This document shows, one piece after another, positions 60,781 to 64,000 of a stretch of 64,000 nucleotides of DNA (positions are counted from its first letter, which is position 1; every line of letters starts with the position of its first letter). This DNA is from Pseudomonas fluorescens. Lineage in GTDB: Bacteria; Pseudomonadota; Gammaproteobacteria; Pseudomonadales; Pseudomonadaceae. A model generated the notes under the pieces. That model was not told the DNA's origin, did not search any database, and was given only the letters and a program-made list of their open reading frames with translations. The position numbers were made by a program, and so were the translations under genes. The stretch is taken from positions 4,338,501-4,402,500 of the forward strand of contig NZ_CP012830.1 in the NCBI RefSeq assembly GCF_001307155.1, given 5' to 3'.

Positions 60781-62148
60781 TCACACGCCAAACGGAAAGG
60801 TTTCGTCTTCCGGTTCCAGCGCCTGGCTTTTCGGCAGAGGCAGCGCCGTCACCGCTTGCGTCTGTTCAATCCACACCATGGCGTCAAATTGCTCGGCCAG
60901 CACCGACTCGAAATAGTGGCTGCTGCGCTCGCTTTCGGGGCGGTAAATCACCCCGATGGCCCGCTCCAGCAGAGGCTCGGACAGCGCCTTGCGCAGGTCT
61001 TCGCGCAGGGGATCTCGCCAGTCGGTCAAAGACGCGGGGACGCCGGCTTTAAGGAACTGATGTTCCCAACTGTCCGGGCGAGATGGCCGGATGTCCTTGA
61101 TGAGCATGTCGGCGTCCCAGTCATCGGCTGCCGCCACCTGGCCACGGTCGGTGCTCATGCCGATCAGAACGACATCGCGCCCATAGGCGCTGCGACACAG
61201 CTGACCGATGTTGAACTGGCCCTTCCAGCCCATTTCCGTGGCAGCGGCATTGCCGATATGGGAGTTGTGCGCCCAGACCACGGCCTTGGCGTGAGCGCCT
61301 CGGTGCTCAAGCAACCCCCGCAGTGTGTCGAACATGTGCCGGTCACGCAGGTTCCAGGAGGCGGTCGAGCCTCGATAAATCGCTCGGTAGTATTGTTCCG
61401 CCGCCCGGACGACCCGGGCGTTTTGCGTGGCATCGAAGAACGCCTCGTCGTCGTGGATAAGCCCGGCCAGCTGCTCGGCCAGCATGTCATGGAGCTGCTC
61501 GACCACCGCTTGCTCGCAGGGCATCAGCCCACCACGTTCAACAAAGTGGCCGTACAACGCAGGCTCATCCTGCCAGGGAGTCAGGCAGCCATAGCGCCGT
61601 CGTGCTTCGTGTGCCAGATGCGGGTCGACCCGCTCCAGATAACTCAGGACCTCGTGGATGGAATTGCGCAAACTGTAGACGTCCAATCCGCGAAACTCGA
61701 CTCGACGCTCGGGGGCGTGCTTGTGGTTGTATTGATGCAGCCAGTGGGCGAATGCTTTCACATCGGTATTGCGCCACATCCAGGTCGGGAATCGGCTGAA
61801 GATATGCCGTTTCCAGGCTGTATGGGCCAGCCCGCGGACATAATGGTCAACATGCGCGGCATCTGGCCAGTCCGCTTCAACCGCCACAATCGTGAACCCG
61901 TGCTGTTCAATCAGTCTTTGGGTAATCGCCGCCCGGGTTCGGTAGAAGTCGCTGGTGCCATGGCTGGCCTCACCGATCATCACTACCCGCGCATCAGCGT
62001 AACGGTCGAACATTTCACCGAAGGCGTCTGAATTCAATTCCGGCAGCGGTTCCGCATATTGACGTAACAGAGGGGCAATAGTGGTTCTCGCAACAGTGCT
62101 GCGCGGACCGTAAAGTTTTTCCAGCAGTTTTTGCGAAGGAGAGGTCAT
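60781..62148 (-). CDS. Erythromycin-esterase-family protein
   Basis: A 455-residue EreA/EreB-family protein. The catalytic-pocket motifs are IGEASHGTSDFY (Glu and His), VEADWPDAAHVD and WAHNSHIGNA. The start at 62148 (MTSPSQ) is chosen over an upstream TTG. An FNR/ANR-like box (62242-62255) lies 94 bases upstream. Many family members are not macrolide esterases, and its link to PRTase genes suggests nucleotide or ribosyl-ester metabolism rather than drug resistance. Confidence 0.88.
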   Translation of the reverse strand: MTSPSQKLLEKLYGPRSTVARTTIAPLLRQYAEPLPELNSDAFGEMFDRYADARVVMIGEASHGTSDFYRTRAAITQRLIEQHGFTIVAVEADWPDAAHVDHYVRGLAHTAWKRHIFSRFPTWMWRNTDVKAFAHWLHQYNHKHAPERRVEFRGLDVYSLRNSIHEVLSYLERVDPHLAHEARRRYGCLTPWQDEPALYGHFVERGGLMPCEQAVVEQLHDMLAEQLAGLIHDDEAFFDATQNARVVRAAEQYYRAIYRGSTASWNLRDRHMFDTLRGLLEHRGAHAKAVVWAHNSHIGNAAATEMGWKGQFNIGQLCRSAYGRDVVLIGMSTDRGQVAAADDWDADMLIKDIRPSRPDSWEHQFLKAGVPASLTDWRDPLREDLRKALSEPLLERAIGVIYRPESERSSHYFESVLAEQFDAMVWIEQTQAVTALPLPKSQALEPEDETFPFGV

Positions 62149-62453
62149 GAGCGTCGTCCCTATCAAGAGGAGGGGTTAACCGACGTGCAGCCCGCTGGGC
62201 TGCCTCTTTGATTATTCCTACACCTTGGTCCAGACGATTCATTGAGTTTCGTCAACAAAGGCTGCAATGCCCCAGGAGAACGTGTCTGGATCGCGCGTCC
62301 GCAGGCTGCTGAAGATGACCTGACGCGATGTGCGTGATGTGCGTTGCGGACTTGAGTGGCGCAGCGCGCGCCAGCACTTGTAAATGGCTAGCGTCTGACT
62401 AGGCTCCATTCAGGTTTAAATCGTTCGACAGTCTCTTTTCAGAGGGAGCTGAG
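62149..62453. promoter_or_regulatory. Divergent region with FNR/ANR-like box; right edge of the island
   Basis: This 305-base gap has no gene. TTGAGtttcGTCAA (62242-62255) has two mismatches and faces the erythromycin-esterase gene. No comparable box was found for the cytochrome-porin gene at 62454. Confidence 0.5.
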
Positions 62454-63872
62454 ATGAATGTGAAGGACGGCGAAGCAGGCGGGATGAAGTCGGTGGCGCA
62501 GTCGTTTTTTTCCGGGTCAGCTTTTTTAACCACATTACTCCGGCGACCGGGCACCCTGCTGGTGGCGTTATCAGTGCTGCTGTTTTGTCAGTCAGCGCAG
62601 GCCTTGCCTTCCTTTGCACGCCAAACCGGACAAAGTTGCATTGCCTGCCATGCCGGCGGGCAATTTCCCGAGCTGACACCTTATGGGCGTCTGTTCAAGC
62701 TGACGGGGTACACCAACGGCGTACAAACCAACCCCCTGGCCGCGATGATCGTCGGCGATTTCACCTCGACGCGTAACAACAGCGACGGTGCGGGCAGCTC
62801 GATTTCACCCAAAGACAAGCAATTCATCATTGATTTCGGCAGCGTGTTCCTCGGTGGAAAAATCACTGACGTTATCGGCGGCTTTGCCCAATTCACCTAC
62901 AGCTCCTATGACCACCAGGACGCCTCGGGTAATTGGGTCAGTCACCTGGGCTCGGACAACTTTGACCTGCGTTATGCAGACAGCCGGCTGGATGCCTCAC
63001 GAGATGTCATCTGGGGCGTCACATTGCATAACAACCCCACGGTTCAGGATGTCTGGAACAGCACGCCTGCGTGGGGCTATCCGTATGTCAGTTCAACCCT
63101 GGGCGCCTTTGGCGGGGTCCCTGCCTCGACGCTGATCGAGGGGGGATTGGCTCAACAGGTGGCGGGTATCGGTGCCTATGTTTATTTGAACAAGTCGTTG
63201 TATCTGGAGCTGACTTCCTACCAGACCGCCAAAGACACATGGCAGTTTCTGAGCCTGGGCAACAAGAAGGGCGACACCTACCATCCGTTGACGTACATGG
63301 ATGGCTCAAGCCCTTATGCACGGCTGGCCTATACCTACGAATGGGGGGCCCAAAACGTGATGCTGGGGGCCTTTGCGATGAATGCCAAAATTCTGCCCCT
63401 GGACGACTCCAACAATCCGATCCATGGCCAGGGCAGTACCGAGTACCGGGACGTAGGCTTCGATGGCCAGTATCAGTACCTCCTTGAGCCCCATACTTTC
63501 ACGGCACAGATACGTTATGTCAGGGAAGAAATCAGGGATGGCACCCAGACCCTCTTCGACGGACCTGCAACCCTGCGATCCTTCAAACTGAAGGGCAGTT
63601 ATGTGTACGGTGGCAAGTATGGTGCGAGCCTGGCGTATACCAATGTCAATGGCAGCTCGGATGCCACGGCGTACCCGGACAGCGCCAGTTTTTCACCCGA
63701 TACACAAATGTGGACGCCAGAGGTGTTCTGGTTACCGATGCAGAACCTCAGGGTCGGGCTCCAATACAACTATTTCACCCGCTATTTGGGCGCAACGAAC
63801 AACTATGACGGCAATGGCCGTGATGCCAGCGAAAACGACACCACCTATCTTTATATGTGGTACGCGTTTTGA
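62454..63872 (+). CDS. Cyc2-like fused monoheme cytochrome c / outer-membrane porin
   Basis: A 472-residue protein. The signal region ends AQA at residue 50. The mature N-terminus LPSFARQTGQSCIACHAGG carries a heme-c motif (C62-x2-C65-H66) followed by ELTPYGRLFKLTGY. The remaining 390 or so residues alternate aromatic and polar strands and end in Phe (YLYMWYAF), as beta-barrels do. This arrangement, including the FARQTG-x2-C-x2-CH sequence, is that of Cyc2-type fused porin-cytochromes, some of which oxidise Fe(II) outside the cell. Iron oxidation here is not shown; electron exchange with an external donor or acceptor is the inference. The start follows AGAGGGAGC. Confidence 0.85.
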   Translation: MNVKDGEAGGMKSVAQSFFSGSAFLTTLLRRPGTLLVALSVLLFCQSAQALPSFARQTGQSCIACHAGGQFPELTPYGRLFKLTGYTNGVQTNPLAAMIVGDFTSTRNNSDGAGSSISPKDKQFIIDFGSVFLGGKITDVIGGFAQFTYSSYDHQDASGNWVSHLGSDNFDLRYADSRLDASRDVIWGVTLHNNPTVQDVWNSTPAWGYPYVSSTLGAFGGVPASTLIEGGLAQQVAGIGAYVYLNKSLYLELTSYQTAKDTWQFLSLGNKKGDTYHPLTYMDGSSPYARLAYTYEWGAQNVMLGAFAMNAKILPLDDSNNPIHGQGSTEYRDVGFDGQYQYLLEPHTFTAQIRYVREEIRDGTQTLFDGPATLRSFKLKGSYVYGGKYGASLAYTNVNGSSDATAYPDSASFSPDTQMWTPEVFWLPMQNLRVGLQYNYFTRYLGATNNYDGNGRDASENDTTYLYMWYAF

Positions 63873-63897
63873 TCAGTTGAACGCAGGGGCGTAGACC

Positions 63898-64000
63898 ATG
63901 AACGCAACGGGCATGAAGAGTACTTTCAATCGATCGCATTTATTGCTTGCCCTCTGCGTGGTTGCGCTCACGGGCTGCACCGGTACGACCGAACAGGCCT
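63898..64000 (+). CDS. Lipoprotein, N-terminal part only (cut by window end)
   Basis: Thirty-four codons are visible. The sequence begins MNATGMKSTFNRSHLLLALC and reaches a lipobox, VALTGC, followed by TGTTEQA. AGGGGC lies upstream; Met6 (63913) is an alternative start. It is 25 bases after the cytochrome-porin stop and so probably co-transcribed, perhaps as a periplasmic or outer-membrane partner in the same electron pathway. The rest is outside the window. Confidence 0.75.
   Translation, partial: MNATGMKSTFNRSHLLLALCVVALTGCTGTTEQA

Noticed and set aside
60781..62148. Erythromycin-esterase homologue as an antibiotic-resistance gene
   Set aside because: Family name only; its neighbours and FNR-like box point to metabolism, and no resistance context is present.

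Overview
The window is chromosomal DNA from a Pseudomonas of the fluorescens group. I infer this from the codon use and protein flavour, from paired fluorescens-type REP elements between genes, and from a chemoreceptor/transporter/chemoreceptor block (10.1-15.8 kb) with the same order as PA2654-PA2653-PA2652 of P. aeruginosa. No tRNA, rRNA, CRISPR array, prophage or transposase gene was seen.

Region 1 (1-21.3 kb) is mostly ordinary chromosome. It holds an outer-membrane-type protein, an MFS transporter, a Rieske oxygenase overlapping a DapF-like protein that lacks both catalytic cysteines, cytosine deaminase, QueD, a patatin-like lipase, a PepSY/response-regulator/kinase operon, TlpQ- and CtpM-like chemoreceptors around an NhaC-type antiporter, TrhP, an AI-2E-family transporter, three small proteins, an atypical shikimate-dehydrogenase homologue and YceH. 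Five REP pairs lie between these genes.

Region 2 (about 21.4-62.3 kb) reads as one low-oxygen stress island. Seven perfect FNR/ANR boxes (TTGAT-N4-ATCAA) and at least eight near matches sit between genes, most of them 60-140 bp upstream of start codons. About 0.06 perfect sites would be expected by chance in 64 kb. The island encodes six UspE-type tandem universal stress proteins plus the decayed tail of a seventh, and its own FNR-type regulator with an Fe-S cysteine set, followed by an alcohol dehydrogenase. It also encodes phosphoketolase, an acetyl-CoA synthetase/pyruvate dehydrogenase E1-E2/acyl-carrier-protein operon, a second GroEL and a second FtsH coupled to a K+ channel. Further members are a BON protein, a DevBCA-like exporter with its own outer-membrane factor, a beta-CASP nuclease, a rhomboid protease, a nitroreductase, a GNAT acetyltransferase, and a PRPP/phosphoribosyltransferase/erythromycin-esterase group. 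The gene content recalls the low-oxygen-activated (lxa) locus described in Burkholderia cenocepacia. The likely theme is survival without oxygen: acetyl-phosphate and acetyl-CoA production, protein quality control, envelope maintenance and nucleotide salvage.

Within the island, 52.1-56.9 kb looks like an insertion. A 270-bp palindromic MITE-like element precedes a three-gene, envelope-directed hydrolase block: polysaccharide deacetylase, putative glycoside hydrolase, and an AmiE-like/NamZ-like fusion.

Region 3 (62.4-64 kb) encodes a Cyc2-like fused monoheme cytochrome-porin, followed by the first 34 codons of a lipoprotein cut by the window end.
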